Assembly: GCF_002860205.1 (NCBI RefSeq)
Contig: NZ_PGVB01000021.1
Span: 62,001 to 126,000 of the forward strand
Origin: Bacillus sp. T33-2
GTDB lineage: Bacteria; Bacillota; Bacilli; Bacillales; Cytobacillaceae
Reading direction: 5' to 3'
DNA: 64,000 nucleotides
Positions within the stretch are counted from its first letter, which is position 1, and every line of letters begins with the position of its first letter. The notes under the pieces were generated by a model. The model had not been told where the DNA came from and ran no database searches. It saw only the letters and a program-made list of their open reading frames with translations. A program made the translations under genes and the position numbers. This document shows, piece after piece, positions 27,404 to 38,510 of this stretch.

Positions 27404-28817
27404 ACTGAAATAAATCCCGCAGCCTTTCCCTGAATTTTTGTCGCCGGGATTTGCTGTCTTCTGCTGATTTTAACGAGTTGTTGACATCGATCAGCCCAGA
27501 CCCGAAATCATTGTCTGGTCCACGGCCGCCCATGTCAATTGCAGAGTTTTTGATGATTTTCATCACTTCTCTGTTTGAAAGCTCGGAATTTGCTGACAGG
27601 ATCAGGCCGGCCAGGCCAGCAACATGAGGCGCCGCCATTGAAGTCCCAGAGAGGGCAGCATACTGTTTTTTGAAATAAGTGCTTGGAATATAAACACCTG
27701 GAGCCGCGACATCGATATAATCGCCGTAGTTGGAAAAGTCTGCCCTTTTGCCGTCAAAATTAAGCGCTGAGACACTAAGCACTTCCGGATAAGAAGCAGG
27801 ATATGTTGGCTGGCTTGAATTGTCATTCCCTGCAGCCGCCACCAATACCACATTGTGTTTATAAGCATACCGGATAGCTTCCTCAAGAACCTCCGAACGC
27901 TGGTAATTGCCAAGGCTGAGGTTGATGACGTCAGCTCCATGGTCTACCGCCCAGAACAATCCCCTGGCGATGTCAAATGTGCTCCCATATCCTTCTGCAC
28001 CCATTGCTTTAATAGGCATAATCTTATTAAACCAGGTAATTCCGGCGATTCCCTCCTTGTTATTCGTTTCAGAGGCAATAATTCCTGCAACATGGGTACC
28101 ATGGCCATTATCATCATCCGGATGACTGTTGTTTTCCAGGACATTATATCCTTTTACAAGCCTGTTTTTTAAATCGGGGTGATCCAGGTCAACCCCAGTG
28201 TCCACAATCGCGATTTCAATACGCTTGTTGCCCCTGGATATGTTCCAGCCCTTTTCGGTTTCGATGGCAGGCAGGTTCCACTGATATTTTTCCCTGTAAT
28301 ACACGTCATTGGGCATCTTTATATCATTTTGCATAAGAATAAAGTTAGCTTCAGCAAACTCGACATTCGGCCTTGTGTTAAAATAATCAAGCAGGGCGGG
28401 AGTATCAAGGCTTTCGGACCGGAAAATATATGTCGAATTCAGGCGTTTGACCACTTTTCCGTTAATGTCGTTTGTTATGTCATCCAATTCGTCAGAAGTC
28501 GGCTCTTCGATAAAATCGACTGCCGCTTCATGGTCATAATAGTGGCTTGCATCTCTTTTGTTATGGTAAATGGCCTTGATTTCTGGATTTTGGTTTAATC
28601 TGTTTTTAATATTTTCTCCATTCTGTATGTTATTGACGCTCATATTTACCAGGTTCCCTGAATTGTTTTGTAGCCTGGCGATTTGCTCACCTGATTGGAC
28701 TGTCGCGCCACTCTCCCAGTCTTCCCCCGCGTCTTCTTCCTTGAAAAGGAGTGACGACGCGGCAATAACCAGTATAACGAGCACACCCGCAAGTAAATAA
28801 GCTCTGTTTTTTCCCAT
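27402..28817 (-). CDS. Subtilisin-like serine protease (S8), secreted
   Basis: A 471-residue protease with a signal peptide or anchor (residues 6-25) and an inhibitor-like propeptide to about 165. The S8 catalytic domain follows with Asp206 (VDTGVD), His239 (NGHGTH), Asn331 (AAAGND) and Ser393 (SGTSMAAP), so all catalytic residues are intact. ATG 28817 follows GGGGTGG. The C-terminal tail is basic (SRRQKFRERLRDLFQ). It lies between helD and parE and faces away from parE. Confidence 0.9.
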   Translation of the reverse strand: MGKNRAYLLAGVLVILVIAASSLLFKEEDAGEDWESGATVQSGEQIARLQNNSGNLVNMSVNNIQNGENIKNRLNQNPEIKAIYHNKRDASHYYDHEAAVDFIEEPTSDELDDITNDINGKVVKRLNSTYIFRSESLDTPALLDYFNTRPNVEFAEANFILMQNDIKMPNDVYYREKYQWNLPAIETEKGWNISRGNKRIEIAIVDTGVDLDHPDLKNRLVKGYNVLENNSHPDDDNGHGTHVAGIIASETNNKEGIAGITWFNKIMPIKAMGAEGYGSTFDIARGLFWAVDHGADVINLSLGNYQRSEVLEEAIRYAYKHNVVLVAAAGNDNSSQPTYPASYPEVLSVSALNFDGKRADFSNYGDYIDVAAPGVYIPSTYFKKQYAALSGTSMAAPHVAGLAGLILSANSELSNREVMKIIKNSAIDMGGRGPDNDFGSGLIDVNNSLKSAEDSKSRRQKFRERLRDLFQ

Positions 28818-29194
28818 GTTTCCACCCCGTTATGTTCTTCTTGTCATTAGCTTGCAAAAGCAGGGGGGAATTTAACGAAGGGAATGTCTGGAATCCTTAT
28901 TGCGGCAAAAAATAACATATCCACTGGAGAATCCCGAAAAATCGTACCCAAAATCGTTACGATTTATTACAAATTTAGAAAATCAATTTGCCAAATCTTT
29001 ATAAATCGCTACAATTAAGCATAGACGTCTTTTCAAGATGTGGTAAAATATACTGCGAGAACAAACGTTCCATTCATTTAATTGTTGTTTTTTTAAAGGA
29101 TTCATATGTCCTTGAAACGAATAGTTAAACAAATCATTGACAACATAGATAAAAATGTCAATGCTCGTCTGTTAGTTATGAAAGGGGTATTATT

Positions 29195-31174
29195 GTGGCA
29201 CGAAATCTGCAAGCTTTTGATTACAACGATGATGCCATCCAGGTCCTCGAGGGCCTTGAAGCGGTCCGTAAAAGGCCGGGGATGTATATAGGCAGCACTG
29301 ATACTAGAGGCCTTCACCACCTTGTTTATGAGATCGTTGACAACTCGGTGGACGAGGCTCTTGGAGGATTCGGCAACCATATCATTGTTAAAATACACAA
29401 GGACAATTCGATCAGCGTCCAGGATAAAGGGCGGGGCATGCCGACCGGAATGCATAAGCTCGGAAAACCTACGCCTGAAGTCATTCTTACTGTGCTCCAT
29501 GCCGGGGGAAAATTCGGGCAGGGTGGGTATAAAACGAGCGGAGGGCTCCATGGCGTAGGTGCTTCGGTGGTGAACGCCCTTTCAGAGTGGCTTGTTGTAA
29601 CGATAAAAAGGGACGGTTTCATATATGAGCAGCGGTTCGCAAACGGCGGGAAGCCGGTTACCACTCTTGAGAAAACCGGAAAAACAAACCAGACTGGGAC
29701 GACGATCCATTTCAAACCGGATCCGGAGATTTTCTCCACACTCACTTACAACTATGACACGCTGTCAGAACGCCTGCGGGAATCGGCATTCCTTCTAAAA
29801 GGACTAAAAATCGAAATCATCGATGAACGCCATAATGTGAAGGATGTTTTCCACTTTGAGACGGGAATCCAGGCGTTTGTTGAGTATTTAAATGAAGAAA
29901 AAGATGTGTTGCACCCTGTTGTCAGCTTCGAGTCTGCATTTGGGGGCATTGAAGTTGATTTTGCTTTCCAATTTAATGACGGATACTCCGAAAACGTCCT
30001 TTCTTTTGTCAATAATGTGCGCACCAAGGACGGAGGAACACATGAAGCCGGTGCTAAAACGGCGATGACAAGGGTGTTCAATGAATATGCCAGGAAAGTC
30101 GGCTTGTTAAAAGAAAAGGACAAAAATCCTGAAGGGGCTGACATTCGTGAAGGGCTAGCCGGTATCGTATCGGTCCGGATTCCTGAAGAGCTGCTTCAAT
30201 TCGAGGGCCAGACAAAAGGAAAGCTAGGAACGAGTGAAGCCCGCTCCGCCGTGGATTCGGTCGTATCTGAACAACTATCTTACTTTTTGGAAGAAAACCC
30301 TGATATCAGCTCCCTGTTAATTCGTAAAGCAATCAAAGCCTACCAGGCGCGGGAAGCAGCCCGAAAAGCACGCGAGGATGCGCGCAGCGGCAAAAAGAAA
30401 AAACGCTCTGATGCCATGCTTTCAGGAAAGCTTACTCCAGCCCAGTCAAAAAATCCTTCTAAAAATGAATTGTATCTCGTTGAGGGTGATTCCGCCGGAG
30501 GATCCGCGAAGCAGGGGCGCGACCGCAAATTCCAGGCCGTCCTTCCTTTGCGTGGAAAAGTCATCAATACGGAGAAAGCCAAACTTCAGGACATTTTTAA
30601 AAACGAAGAGATCAATACGATTATCCATGCGATTGGAGCAGGGGTAGGCACCGACTTCAGTCTTGAAGACGTAAATTACGATAAAATTGTGATCATGACC
30701 GATGCCGATACAGACGGAGCCCATATCCAGGTACTGCTGTTGACCTTCTTTTACCGCTACATGAAGCCGCTGGTGGAAGCCGGCAAAGTTTTCATTGCCT
30801 TGCCTCCGCTTTATAAAGTCAGCAAAGGCAGTGGAAAGAAAGAAGTAATCGAGTATTCCTGGAGTGACGAAGAACTCCAGGCAGCAATCAAGAAAGTGGG
30901 AAAGGGCTATATGATCCAGCGCTATAAAGGTCTTGGCGAAATGAATGCCGACCAGCTCTGGGAAACAACGATGAATCCTGACACCCGGACATTGATCCGC
31001 GTCCGGATTGATGATACTGCGCGCGCTGAACGAAGGGTTACCACGCTGATGGGCGATAAAGTAGAGCCCCGGCGCAAGTGGATTGAATCAAATGTGGCCT
31101 TTGGGCTTGAAGAGGAAGGCAATATTCTCGAAAATGAAAATATTTTTGTGACAGAGGAGGTAACTGACCTATGA
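29195..31174 (+). CDS. parE: DNA topoisomerase IV subunit B
   Basis: A 659-residue ATPase subunit that, with ParC, decatenates sister chromosomes. It has the GHKL ATP-binding site ([32 protein letters not shown]) and the TOPRIM domain ([25 protein letters not shown]). The [17 protein letters not shown] spacing and linkage to parC favour ParE over GyrB. GTG 29195 follows AAAGGGG. Its end overlaps the parC start by four nt (ATGA), so translation is coupled. Confidence 0.96.
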   Translation: MARNLQAFDYNDDAIQVLEGLEAVRKRPGMYIGSTDTRGLHHLVYEIVDNSVDEALGGFGNHIIVKIHKDNSISVQDKGRGMPTGMHKLGKPTPEVILTVLHAGGKFGQGGYKTSGGLHGVGASVVNALSEWLVVTIKRDGFIYEQRFANGGKPVTTLEKTGKTNQTGTTIHFKPDPEIFSTLTYNYDTLSERLRESAFLLKGLKIEIIDERHNVKDVFHFETGIQAFVEYLNEEKDVLHPVVSFESAFGGIEVDFAFQFNDGYSENVLSFVNNVRTKDGGTHEAGAKTAMTRVFNEYARKVGLLKEKDKNPEGADIREGLAGIVSVRIPEELLQFEGQTKGKLGTSEARSAVDSVVSEQLSYFLEENPDISSLLIRKAIKAYQAREAARKAREDARSGKKKKRSDAMLSGKLTPAQSKNPSKNELYLVEGDSAGGSAKQGRDRKFQAVLPLRGKVINTEKAKLQDIFKNEEINTIIHAIGAGVGTDFSLEDVNYDKIVIMTDADTDGAHIQVLLLTFFYRYMKPLVEAGKVFIALPPLYKVSKGSGKKEVIEYSWSDEELQAAIKKVGKGYMIQRYKGLGEMNADQLWETTMNPDTRTLIRVRIDDTARAERRVTTLMGDKVEPRRKWIESNVAFGLEEEGNILENENIFVTEEVTDL

Positions 31175-33627
31175 GCTCAGTAGAGCAATTTCGTGACCTC
31201 CCTTTAGAAGATGTACTAGGAGACCGGTTTGGGCGTTATAGTAAATACATTATCCAGGAACGTGCGCTGCCTGATGCAAGGGACGGACTGAAACCGGTGC
31301 AGCGCAGGATTCTTTACGCAATGCATGTTGAAGGTAACACGCACGAAAAAGGATTCAGGAAATCTGCGAAAACCGTCGGAAACGTAATCGGTAACTACCA
31401 CCCGCACGGCGACAGCTCTGTTTATGATGCGATGGTGCGGATGAGCCAGGAGTGGAAGGTCCGCAACCTGCTCGTCGAAATGCACGGAAACAACGGAAGC
31501 ATCGATGGTGACCCGCCGGCGGCAATGCGTTACACGGAGGCCAGGCTGTCTGCGATATCATCGGAGCTGTTAAGGGACATTGACAAGAAAACGGTTGATT
31601 TCATACCGAATTTCGATGACACCTCCAAGGAGCCAACTGTACTGCCGGCCATGTTTCCGAACCTGCTCGTCAATGGTTCTACAGGAATATCTGCAGGGTA
31701 CGCGACCGATATCCCGCCCCATTCACTGGAGGAAGTGATTGACGGTGTCATCATGCGAATGGACAAGCCTGAATGTACGATTGAAGACTTGATGACAGTC
31801 ATTAAGGGACCTGATTTCCCTACTGGCGGGATCATCCAGGGGGTTGATGGAATCCTTAAAGCCTACCAGACAGGCAAAGGCAAAATCATCATCCGCGGCA
31901 AAGCCGAAATTGAAGATATCCGGGGCAGCAAACAGCAAATTGTTGTAACGGAAATCCCTTATGAAGTAAACAAAGCAAACCTGGTAAAAAGAATTGATGA
32001 ATTCCGCCTCGACCGTAAAGTGGAAGGAATCGCCGAAGTCAGGGATGAAACGGACCGTACGGGCCTTCGTATTGTGGTAGAGCTTAAAAAAGATGCCGAT
32101 GCCGCTGGAGTGCTGAATTATCTTTATAAAAACAGCGACCTGCAGGTGACTTATAACTTTAATATGGTGGCCATCCATAAAAAGCGGCCCAAACTGATGG
32201 GACTTGCTGAGCTTCTGGACGCATACATCGAGCACCAGAAGGAAGTCGTGACCAAGCGTTCACAGTATGATCTGCAAAAAGCGAGAGAAAGGCAGCATAT
32301 CGTCGAAGGATTGATGAAGGCACTGTCGATTCTCGATCAGGTCATCGCCACGATCAGGGCTTCAAAGGACAAGCGTGACGCGAAAGATAATTTGATCAAG
32401 GAATTCGCGTTCACAGAACCACAGGCTGAAGCGATTGTTTCTTTGCAGCTTTATCGATTGACAAATACCGATATCACTGCCCTCAGGGCCGAATCTGAGG
32501 AGCTTGCAAAGAAAATTGACGAACTGGCAGCGATACTCGACAGTGAGAAAAAATTATTTTCTGTCATTAAAAAAGAATTGAAGGACGTCCGTAAGCGATT
32601 TGCAGACGGACGCCGGACCAAAATCGAGGCTGAGATCGAGGAGATCAAAATAAATCTTGAAGTGCTTGTCGGCAACGAAGATGTCATCGTCACTGTGACA
32701 AAGGATGGATACGTGAAGCGGACCAGCCAGCGTTCGTTTGCCGCCTCAAACGGCCTGGACTTTGCGATGAAGGATACCGACCGGCTCCAGGCGCAGCTTA
32801 ATATGAACACAACGAATGTGCTGCTGCTGTTCACCAGCAAAGGAAATTATTTATATCTGCCAGTGCATGAGCTTCCTGACATCCGCTGGAAGGATCTTGG
32901 CCAGCATGTCGCCAACCTTGTGCCGATTGAGCGGGATGAGCAAATCATAAAAGCGGTTCCTGTGACAGATTTTGAACAGGATGCCTATCTCCTGTTTGTG
33001 ACAAAGAACGGCATGGTCAAGAAAACCGAATTAAGACAATACAAAGCGCAGCGTTACTCCAAGGCTTTGACTGCAATCAATGTCAAAAGTGGTGACGAGG
33101 TCGTCGACGTTCATGTGACAGATGGCACAAAAGACATCATTATGGCCAGCAATCTTGGGTATGCACTCTGGTTCAATGAAGAGGAGGCTGCACCGATTGG
33201 CATAAGAGCCGCTGGTGTCAAAGGGATGAACCTGAAAGAGGGAGACTTCGTGATCGGCGGGAAAGTAATCGACGATCCAGTAAAGCAGTCTGTGATTATC
33301 ACAACCCAGCGTGGTGCAGCCAAGAGGATGAAGCTCTCCGAATTCGAGAAATCATCCCGGGCCAAGCGGGGTGTTGTCATGCTAAGGGAGCTGAAATCAA
33401 ATCCGCACCGCGTGACCGGCTTTGAAGTAGTCAAAGGGGAAGACCTGGTATTTGTCCAAACCGAAAAGGCCCAGGCGGTATCCTTCCCGGCAGCAGAGCT
33501 GAGATTTAGCGACCGTTACTCAAACGGCTCCTTCCTTGTAGATGAAAGTGAAACCGGAAAGATTACTGGTTTGTGGACAGTCGAGAAACTAGCTGATCCA
33601 ACTGAACCAGCGAACAATGGTTCATGA
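31171..33627 (+). CDS. parC: DNA topoisomerase IV subunit A
   Basis: An 818-residue DNA-cleaving subunit. The active-site Tyr121 sits in [11 protein letters not shown]. The quinolone-determining segment [13 protein letters not shown] has the wild-type Ser. A beta-pinwheel C-domain runs from about 500. B. subtilis ParC has 806 residues. Its ATG lies inside the end of parE, with GAGGAGG upstream. Confidence 0.96.
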   Translation: MSSVEQFRDLPLEDVLGDRFGRYSKYIIQERALPDARDGLKPVQRRILYAMHVEGNTHEKGFRKSAKTVGNVIGNYHPHGDSSVYDAMVRMSQEWKVRNLLVEMHGNNGSIDGDPPAAMRYTEARLSAISSELLRDIDKKTVDFIPNFDDTSKEPTVLPAMFPNLLVNGSTGISAGYATDIPPHSLEEVIDGVIMRMDKPECTIEDLMTVIKGPDFPTGGIIQGVDGILKAYQTGKGKIIIRGKAEIEDIRGSKQQIVVTEIPYEVNKANLVKRIDEFRLDRKVEGIAEVRDETDRTGLRIVVELKKDADAAGVLNYLYKNSDLQVTYNFNMVAIHKKRPKLMGLAELLDAYIEHQKEVVTKRSQYDLQKARERQHIVEGLMKALSILDQVIATIRASKDKRDAKDNLIKEFAFTEPQAEAIVSLQLYRLTNTDITALRAESEELAKKIDELAAILDSEKKLFSVIKKELKDVRKRFADGRRTKIEAEIEEIKINLEVLVGNEDVIVTVTKDGYVKRTSQRSFAASNGLDFAMKDTDRLQAQLNMNTTNVLLLFTSKGNYLYLPVHELPDIRWKDLGQHVANLVPIERDEQIIKAVPVTDFEQDAYLLFVTKNGMVKKTELRQYKAQRYSKALTAINVKSGDEVVDVHVTDGTKDIIMASNLGYALWFNEEEAAPIGIRAAGVKGMNLKEGDFVIGGKVIDDPVKQSVIITTQRGAAKRMKLSEFEKSSRAKRGVVMLRELKSNPHRVTGFEVVKGEDLVFVQTEKAQAVSFPAAELRFSDRYSNGSFLVDESETGKITGLWTVEKLADPTEPANNGS

Positions 33628-33694
33628 TGTTCAAAACATTGGGCTTCATCAAGAGGCAGAACAATGGCTAGTGCAGCTTTATGCACGGACAGAA

Positions 33695-33733
33695 CAAAAC
33701 CCCGATCACCACCATGGTTGATCGGGGTTTTTG
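33695..33733 (+). terminator. parEC terminator
   Basis: AAAACCCCGATCA and its near-perfect complement around a CCACCATGG-type loop, ending in five T. Confidence 0.9.
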
Positions 33734-33828
33734 CTTACAAAATCTTAATAGAGGACATTCTTTCCGGAATAAACATAAAAACTTACATTTTTTGTTAATC
33801 ACCACACGTGAATCAACCCAGGCACTAT

Positions 33829-33922
33829 TAATTAAGCGAAAACGGGCATGAATTAAGCGAAGAAGCAACTAATTAAGCGAAAAAACAATTACTTACGCGA
33901 ATATCGAGCCCGATTAAGCGAA
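33829..33922. repeat. Five ATTAAGCGAA units at ~20-bp period
   Basis: Units start at about 33831, 33852, 33872, 33892 (variant CTTACGCGAA) and 33913, separated by unrelated 10-11-nt spacers. The array lies between parC and ogt, with no coding potential. Confidence 0.8.
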
Positions 33923-33975
33923 ACTACCAATCCCCAGCGCCATTTGTTATTTCAAAGTAACATCATTGGAAGATG

Positions 33976-34476
33976 CTACTTTGATGTGCTGCTTAACACC
34001 TCACCTATAGGGGAATTTGCAATATTTTTCTCATGGTTTAAAAGCCACTCTTTGCGCCATAATTCTCCCGTATAGCCTGTCAGCTGTCCTTTGGACCCAA
34101 GCACGCGGTGACAGGGAATCACAATGAAAATCTTGTTTTTGCTATTCGCATTGCCGACCGCCCTCACTGCCTTTTCTTTTCCCAGCATAGCCGCAATTTC
34201 ACTGTAAGAATAGGTCTGTGCAAAAGGAATCCCTTTTAGTGTCTGCCAGACTTGTTTTTGAAAATCCGTTCCATGTGTTTCAAGTTGAAGGGAGAAATCC
34301 GTGCGGCTTCCTTTAAAGTATTCATCTAATTGCATGATTGCCTGATTGATGATGGGATGATCGTTTGAGTCATCCTGCCGGGGATTGGAAGTGAACAACA
34401 AAGATAATAAACCCCGGTCTGATGCTTCAATTTCGATCAGCCCGATCGGTGATTTGTAATAACCTGTGTATATCAT
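33976..34476 (-). CDS. ogt: Methylated-DNA-protein-cysteine methyltransferase
   Basis: A 166-residue suicide enzyme that removes methyl groups from O6-methylguanine. The acceptor is Cys122 in IPCHRV; the RAVGNANSKN helix and GYTGELWRKEWLL end are typical of Ogt/AdaB. ATG 34476 overlaps the alkA stop (TAATG), with GGAGG upstream, so it is translationally coupled. Together with adaA and alkA it forms an alkylation-damage set. Confidence 0.93.
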   Translation of the reverse strand: MIYTGYYKSPIGLIEIEASDRGLLSLLFTSNPRQDDSNDHPIINQAIMQLDEYFKGSRTDFSLQLETHGTDFQKQVWQTLKGIPFAQTYSYSEIAAMLGKEKAVRAVGNANSKNKIFIVIPCHRVLGSKGQLTGYTGELWRKEWLLNHEKNIANSPIGEVLSSTSK

Positions 34477-35378
34477 TACAATAACGACCTCCATAAATAA
34501 AAAGTTGCGTAAGCTTTCCATCCGGACCAATTGCCGGACCATGCATTGATTTCATCCAAACCAGGTTTTTTCTCCAGGTGGAGTATTCTTTTTAGAGCGT
34601 TGTGCAATCCGGCATCTGCCAGTGGAAATGCATCTTGCTGCCGGAGGCACCTCATCATGACATAGTTGGCTGTCCAGTTTCCTATTCCCCTGATTTCCGT
34701 TAAGTATTTCTCCATTTCTCCTATATTGCCGCGCTGTAATAAAGATTCTTTGGATAATTGCCCGTATGCCATTCGCTGGGCGATACCAATAATATACTCG
34801 GCCTTTTTCTGTGTGAATTTAAGAGAGGTGAGGTCATGTACTGTTAATTTGGCAATGTGTTCGAATGTTGGGAATAACCAATAAAGTGTTCCTTCAAATG
34901 CCACTGACTGCCCAAAGGTCTCAACAAAACGTTTTTTCAACAAATAGGCAACATGCAGGCTGACCTGCTGGCCCATGATTGCCCAGCAGAGCGCCTCGAA
35001 TAAATCGGGCACGCCAACAAGCCGATGCCCTTTAAACCGCTCGACGACATGCTGAAGGATTGGGTCTGTACGTGCCATATCATAAAAAGGCTCAAGATTA
35101 CGGTCGAGGTCCAGCCATTCAACGGTATAGAGGGCGGTTGCATTCCGTGCTTCAACACTAGGCACAATGCGAGGAAAAGAAACAGCCAGACCATTGCTGT
35201 CCTGCTGGACTTGGAAAATGACCGGTTCATGATTCAGCATTGCAACTTTTGATATAGTCCTGTCCTTAATATGATGAAGAATTTCATTAGGGTTTCGGTC
35301 CAAATAAATGAGGTATTCTTTAAAGTTAATATCATCTGCCTGGATTAGGACCTTGTTACCCTGATCTGTTATTTTCAT
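34476..35378 (-). CDS. alkA: DNA-3-methyladenine glycosylase II
   Basis: A 300-residue base-excision glycosylase of the HhH-GPD family acting on 3-methyladenine and other alkylated bases. The N-terminal beta domain is about residues 1-110. The helix-hairpin-helix is LTEIRGIGNWTANYVMMR, and the catalytic Asp lies in FPLADAGL. The RBS is weak (GGGGG far upstream). It lies between adaA and ogt, in the order adaA-alkA-ogt. Confidence 0.92.
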   Translation of the reverse strand: MKITDQGNKVLIQADDINFKEYLIYLDRNPNEILHHIKDRTISKVAMLNHEPVIFQVQQDSNGLAVSFPRIVPSVEARNATALYTVEWLDLDRNLEPFYDMARTDPILQHVVERFKGHRLVGVPDLFEALCWAIMGQQVSLHVAYLLKKRFVETFGQSVAFEGTLYWLFPTFEHIAKLTVHDLTSLKFTQKKAEYIIGIAQRMAYGQLSKESLLQRGNIGEMEKYLTEIRGIGNWTANYVMMRCLRQQDAFPLADAGLHNALKRILHLEKKPGLDEINAWSGNWSGWKAYATFYLWRSLL

Positions 35379-35554
35379 GATACTGAAACGGCCCCCGTTA
35401 TATTTTTTTGCTTGTTAATGCCCATCCTTGAAAAACTTCCGTAAAAATTCTGTCAGCCAGGTAATCATGCCACCACAAAACGATTTATGCAAGAAACTGC
35501 CCTCAATATCGCACAAACGATGATATGGCAAGGCTGGATTCCGGTAGTAAGAAC

Positions 35555-36112
35555 CTATATGTTTTCTCTGTGGCAGATTTTCCGGTAGTCAGTTGGTGAA
35601 CAGCCATAATGTTGACGAAACATGACGTTGAAGTGGGATGAACTTCGATACCCGACCTCATAGGCAATTTGCAAAATCGATAACGACGACTCTTTTAATA
35701 ATTCCTTGGACTTTGTCAGCCGCATCCTGGCTATATACTGATTAGGAGTTAATCCAACTTTTTCTTTAAATGTTCGTTGGAGATAATATTTGCTCATGCC
35801 GACTTCCTTTGACAGCTTCTCCAGGGTAATAGGTGAGGAGTACTCCTTTTCTATAATGTCGCGCGCTCCAGCTACAACCTCTCTTTCGTCTGGAAGCTCG
35901 TGCAAATCCGGCCGGCATCGTTTGCAAGGACGAAAACCGTGATTGATAGCCTCTCTGGACATTTTGAAGAACAAGACATTTTTCCGATCAGGAGTTCTTG
36001 ATTTACAAGATGGCCTGCAAAAGATGTTGGTCGTTTTTACTGCATAGAAGAACAGGCCATCGTATTTTGAATCACATCTTTCAACAGCCTCCCACATAAA
36101 ATCTTCGTTCAT
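35555..36112 (-). CDS. adaA: Methylphosphotriester-DNA methyltransferase and activator AdaA
   Basis: A 185-residue sensor-activator of the adaptive response. The N-domain binds zinc by Cys32 and Cys36 (FCRPSC) and Cys63 and Cys66 (RPCKRC); one Cys accepts the methyl group from phosphotriesters. The C-terminal AraC-type HTH (VGMSKYYLQRTFKEKVGLTPNQYI) then activates the regulon, expected here to include alkA-ogt. The AdaA/AdaB split is that of B. subtilis; E. coli Ada is a fusion. A 176-nt gap before alkA could hold a second promoter. Confidence 0.94.
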   Translation of the reverse strand: MNEDFMWEAVERCDSKYDGLFFYAVKTTNIFCRPSCKSRTPDRKNVLFFKMSREAINHGFRPCKRCRPDLHELPDEREVVAGARDIIEKEYSSPITLEKLSKEVGMSKYYLQRTFKEKVGLTPNQYIARMRLTKSKELLKESSLSILQIAYEVGYRSSSHFNVMFRQHYGCSPTDYRKICHRENI

Positions 36113-36347
36113 ATCTTCACCACCTAACTCTTTTTTAACATATGAATATCACTATTTTCATTCTGAATCTTGCTATTTAATTTTTCATTGTCAATCAATC
36201 TTTTAATATTGCTCACTTTTTCAAAATGCAAATCTTTTTATATTTTAGCTGTTCATTGCCCTCAATTCAGATTCGCAGTGAATACTTGCATGTTTTTTCC
36301 AAAAATGGGCAACGTAAATTAAAATACTGCATGTAAGGGGGAGCTTT

Positions 36348-37121
36348 ATGAAAAAAGAATTTTTGTTGGCCATTGCTGCATTCTTCTTCATGTCTGCATC
36401 AGCCATAACTGGGGTCTATGCAGTTGAGCAGGAACAAAAACCTGGGATCAAGACAATTTCCAAAAAACGGGTGGATGTAACCGGTGATGGCCTTAAAGAT
36501 ACTGTTTATTTAAAAGGAATTCCTTTTGATGAAGGAGCGTTGTTCTTAAAAGAAGTGTTTTTGGAAATCAGCGCTTCTGACAGGAAAATGTATCGTATAG
36601 ACCTGGAAGGTGGCTACGAGCCTAAAATAACTTTTAAAGACCTTAAGCATGACAAAATCAAAGACCTGTTTGTTGACATTCCTACTGGCGGAAGCGGAGG
36701 ATTGTCGAATTTTTATTTGTATTCACTTAAAGATTTTACCGTAACTGACCTCACTGTGCCAGAACCTCTGGCTACAACAAGCCAGTTTGACGATGGCTAT
36801 AAAGCAAGCCTGAAAATCGACGAGACAGGGGAAGCCTATACATTCGACTTGAGCAGCCGAAAAGCGGATTACGACAGGATAGGCCTGTACCATAACGGAA
36901 AATTGAATGAACCTACTGAACTAATGGTTTTACCTTACGGAACTTTAAAACCCGTAAAGGTCAGTGGCAATCAATATGGGCTGAAGGGTGTCCAGCGGGT
37001 AAGCGGGGCTTACAACGCTGATGGAATAGCCTACTTACAATCTACATGGAATTTTGAAAACGGGAAATGGAATTTAATCGACGCAACATTGAAGAAAATG
37101 CTGCCCCGAAAGAACAAATAG
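36348..37121 (+). CDS. Secreted hypothetical protein with FG-GAP-like start
   Basis: A 257-residue exported protein. The signal peptide is about 25 residues (MKKEFLLAIAAFFFMSASA...VYA). A DVTGDGLKDTVYLKG segment just after resembles a VCBS/FG-GAP calcium-binding strand, and a second acidic segment is FKDLKHDKIKDLFVD. It resembles uncharacterised Bacillus exoproteins; I cannot name a function. It has an AAGGGGGAG RBS. Confidence 0.75.
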   Translation: MKKEFLLAIAAFFFMSASAITGVYAVEQEQKPGIKTISKKRVDVTGDGLKDTVYLKGIPFDEGALFLKEVFLEISASDRKMYRIDLEGGYEPKITFKDLKHDKIKDLFVDIPTGGSGGLSNFYLYSLKDFTVTDLTVPEPLATTSQFDDGYKASLKIDETGEAYTFDLSSRKADYDRIGLYHNGKLNEPTELMVLPYGTLKPVKVSGNQYGLKGVQRVSGAYNADGIAYLQSTWNFENGKWNLIDATLKKMLPRKNK

Positions 37122-37332
37122 GCAAGTGTAACGCAAATCGGGTCAAGAACATAGGTTATAGTAACAAAGGGATAAATGAGCTCTATATCCGCCGGTTACC
37201 ATCGCTGATGATGTTATGAAACAGCCGGCTGTGAAATCAGGTTGAAACTTTGTGACAGCAGGGGAGGAAATGGCGTACCGCTCGGGGAATCCTCGTTGTC
37301 CAAAGATTCGATGACGAAAGGAGCGTCTTGCG

Positions 37333-37824
37333 ATGAGCAAATTTCTTCCTGAGAATTTAAAGATAAAATATATCCCGCCTGCCACAGCGTTCGAGCCTGT
37401 CGATAAAAGAAAGTATTCTCTTACCTTTTCTGACAAGACTAAAGAACTGTTCTTAAGTATCGGGAATGTATATGATTTTGATGCGGTAAATCCAAATATT
37501 CGTGACGAAGTCCTGGCCGAGTGGATAACAAGAAACGGTGAATACCTGCTGCTTGGCAAGGTATATATCAACAGCGGGGAATTCGATGAAAAATATTCCC
37601 GGATCCGGTACATGATTTTCAAACGAGAATTGGATCTTGCTTTAACAGGAATTATTTTCGGTGATAAATCCCTGTTCAGTTACTATCCATGGCTGCTCGA
37701 TTCACCAATCTATGTTCAGTTCGAATCGAGCTATCCGGAATTCAACCAAATCGGTTATTTTGGAACACCGCGAAAATATTTAACAGCTGCTTTTAAACAA
37801 GTTGTTCCCCAAACACAGGTATAG
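37333..37824 (+). CDS. Staygreen-family protein
   Basis: A 163-residue protein matching the bacterial branch of the Staygreen (SGR) family. Family-like features are LKIKYIPPATAFEPVDKRKYSLTFSD, RDEVLAEW, LLDSPIYVQFES and the final YFGTPRKYL. Plant SGR removes Mg from chlorophyll a; this host has no visible chlorophyll genes, so the bacterial role is open (perhaps metal dechelation from tetrapyrroles). AAAGGAG RBS 9 nt upstream. Confidence 0.78.
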   Translation: MSKFLPENLKIKYIPPATAFEPVDKRKYSLTFSDKTKELFLSIGNVYDFDAVNPNIRDEVLAEWITRNGEYLLLGKVYINSGEFDEKYSRIRYMIFKRELDLALTGIIFGDKSLFSYYPWLLDSPIYVQFESSYPEFNQIGYFGTPRKYLTAAFKQVVPQTQV

Positions 37825-37838
37825 CCTGTGTTTGTTTT
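37811..37838 (+). terminator. Staygreen gene terminator
   Basis: AAACACAGG and CCTGTGTTT stem, 5-nt loop, then GTTTTTG. It overlaps the stop codon. Confidence 0.85.
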
Positions 37839-38112
37839 TGTAACAATTCAACCGCAATATTAATGACGCATCAGCCGCAAATCAGCCAGAAAGGGGAGGG
37901 GAGCAATAATCTTTCCCTGTCCAATGGCGAGCCCGGCGTGTTATCTGACAAAAAGATGATGCAGGGTAAGTAAGCACGAATTCAAAAGTGGCCGGAGCCA
38001 AACATTCCTGAAATACAAGCAGAAATTGGCGAAACAAAAAGTAAGCGCATAATAATATTATGTTAACAAATCTATAATGATAAGGATTAAGTAAACTGTC
38101 ACAGGAGAATTT

Positions 38113-38187
38113 ATGAAGATATACTCAGCAAAATTGTATAAAAAGAAAACTGTACCTGAATCGCAAACGAGATCGATCGAAATGTGA
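38113..38187 (+). CDS. Possible 24-residue basic peptide
   Basis: It has an AGGAG RBS, ATG and 24 codons to TGA. It may be the stub of a lost gene or a real small peptide. There is no homology I recognise. Confidence 0.25.
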   Translation: MKIYSAKLYKKKTVPESQTRSIEM

Positions 38188-38377
38188 GTAAATCTACAAA
38201 TGAGATAGTTAAAACAACTGCCATAATAAAATTTCTTTAAATAATGGTTGCTGAGCAAATAAGAACGTTTGTTATAGGAAAAGGAAAAAATTCATTCCAG
38301 AAATGCGACAATTTTAATTTTATCTCACTATCTTAAGTTTACTCAACTTATGAGACACTTGGTGATTTCATATATAG

Positions 38378-38408
<31 letters not shown>

Positions 38409-38472
38409 TAAATGATTATTTCTCTTTGCCATTCCCCTTTTAGTGACGAGCTTTCAAATGTAAATAGGCTGA

Positions 38473-38510
38473 AAAAGTAAGCTAGCACGCTTTCGTGCTG
38501 GCCTACTTTT
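38473..38510. terminator. Inverted repeat / terminator-like hairpin
   Basis: AAAAGTA...GCTAGCACG and CGTGCTGGC...TACTTTT form stems of 7 and 9 bp with one internal mismatch and a CTTT loop. It is flanked by A and T runs, so it could act on either strand. Confidence 0.55.

Noticed and set aside
29106..29291. 61-codon frame overlapping the parE start
   Set aside because: No good RBS, a different frame, and it overlaps well-supported parE; probably chance.
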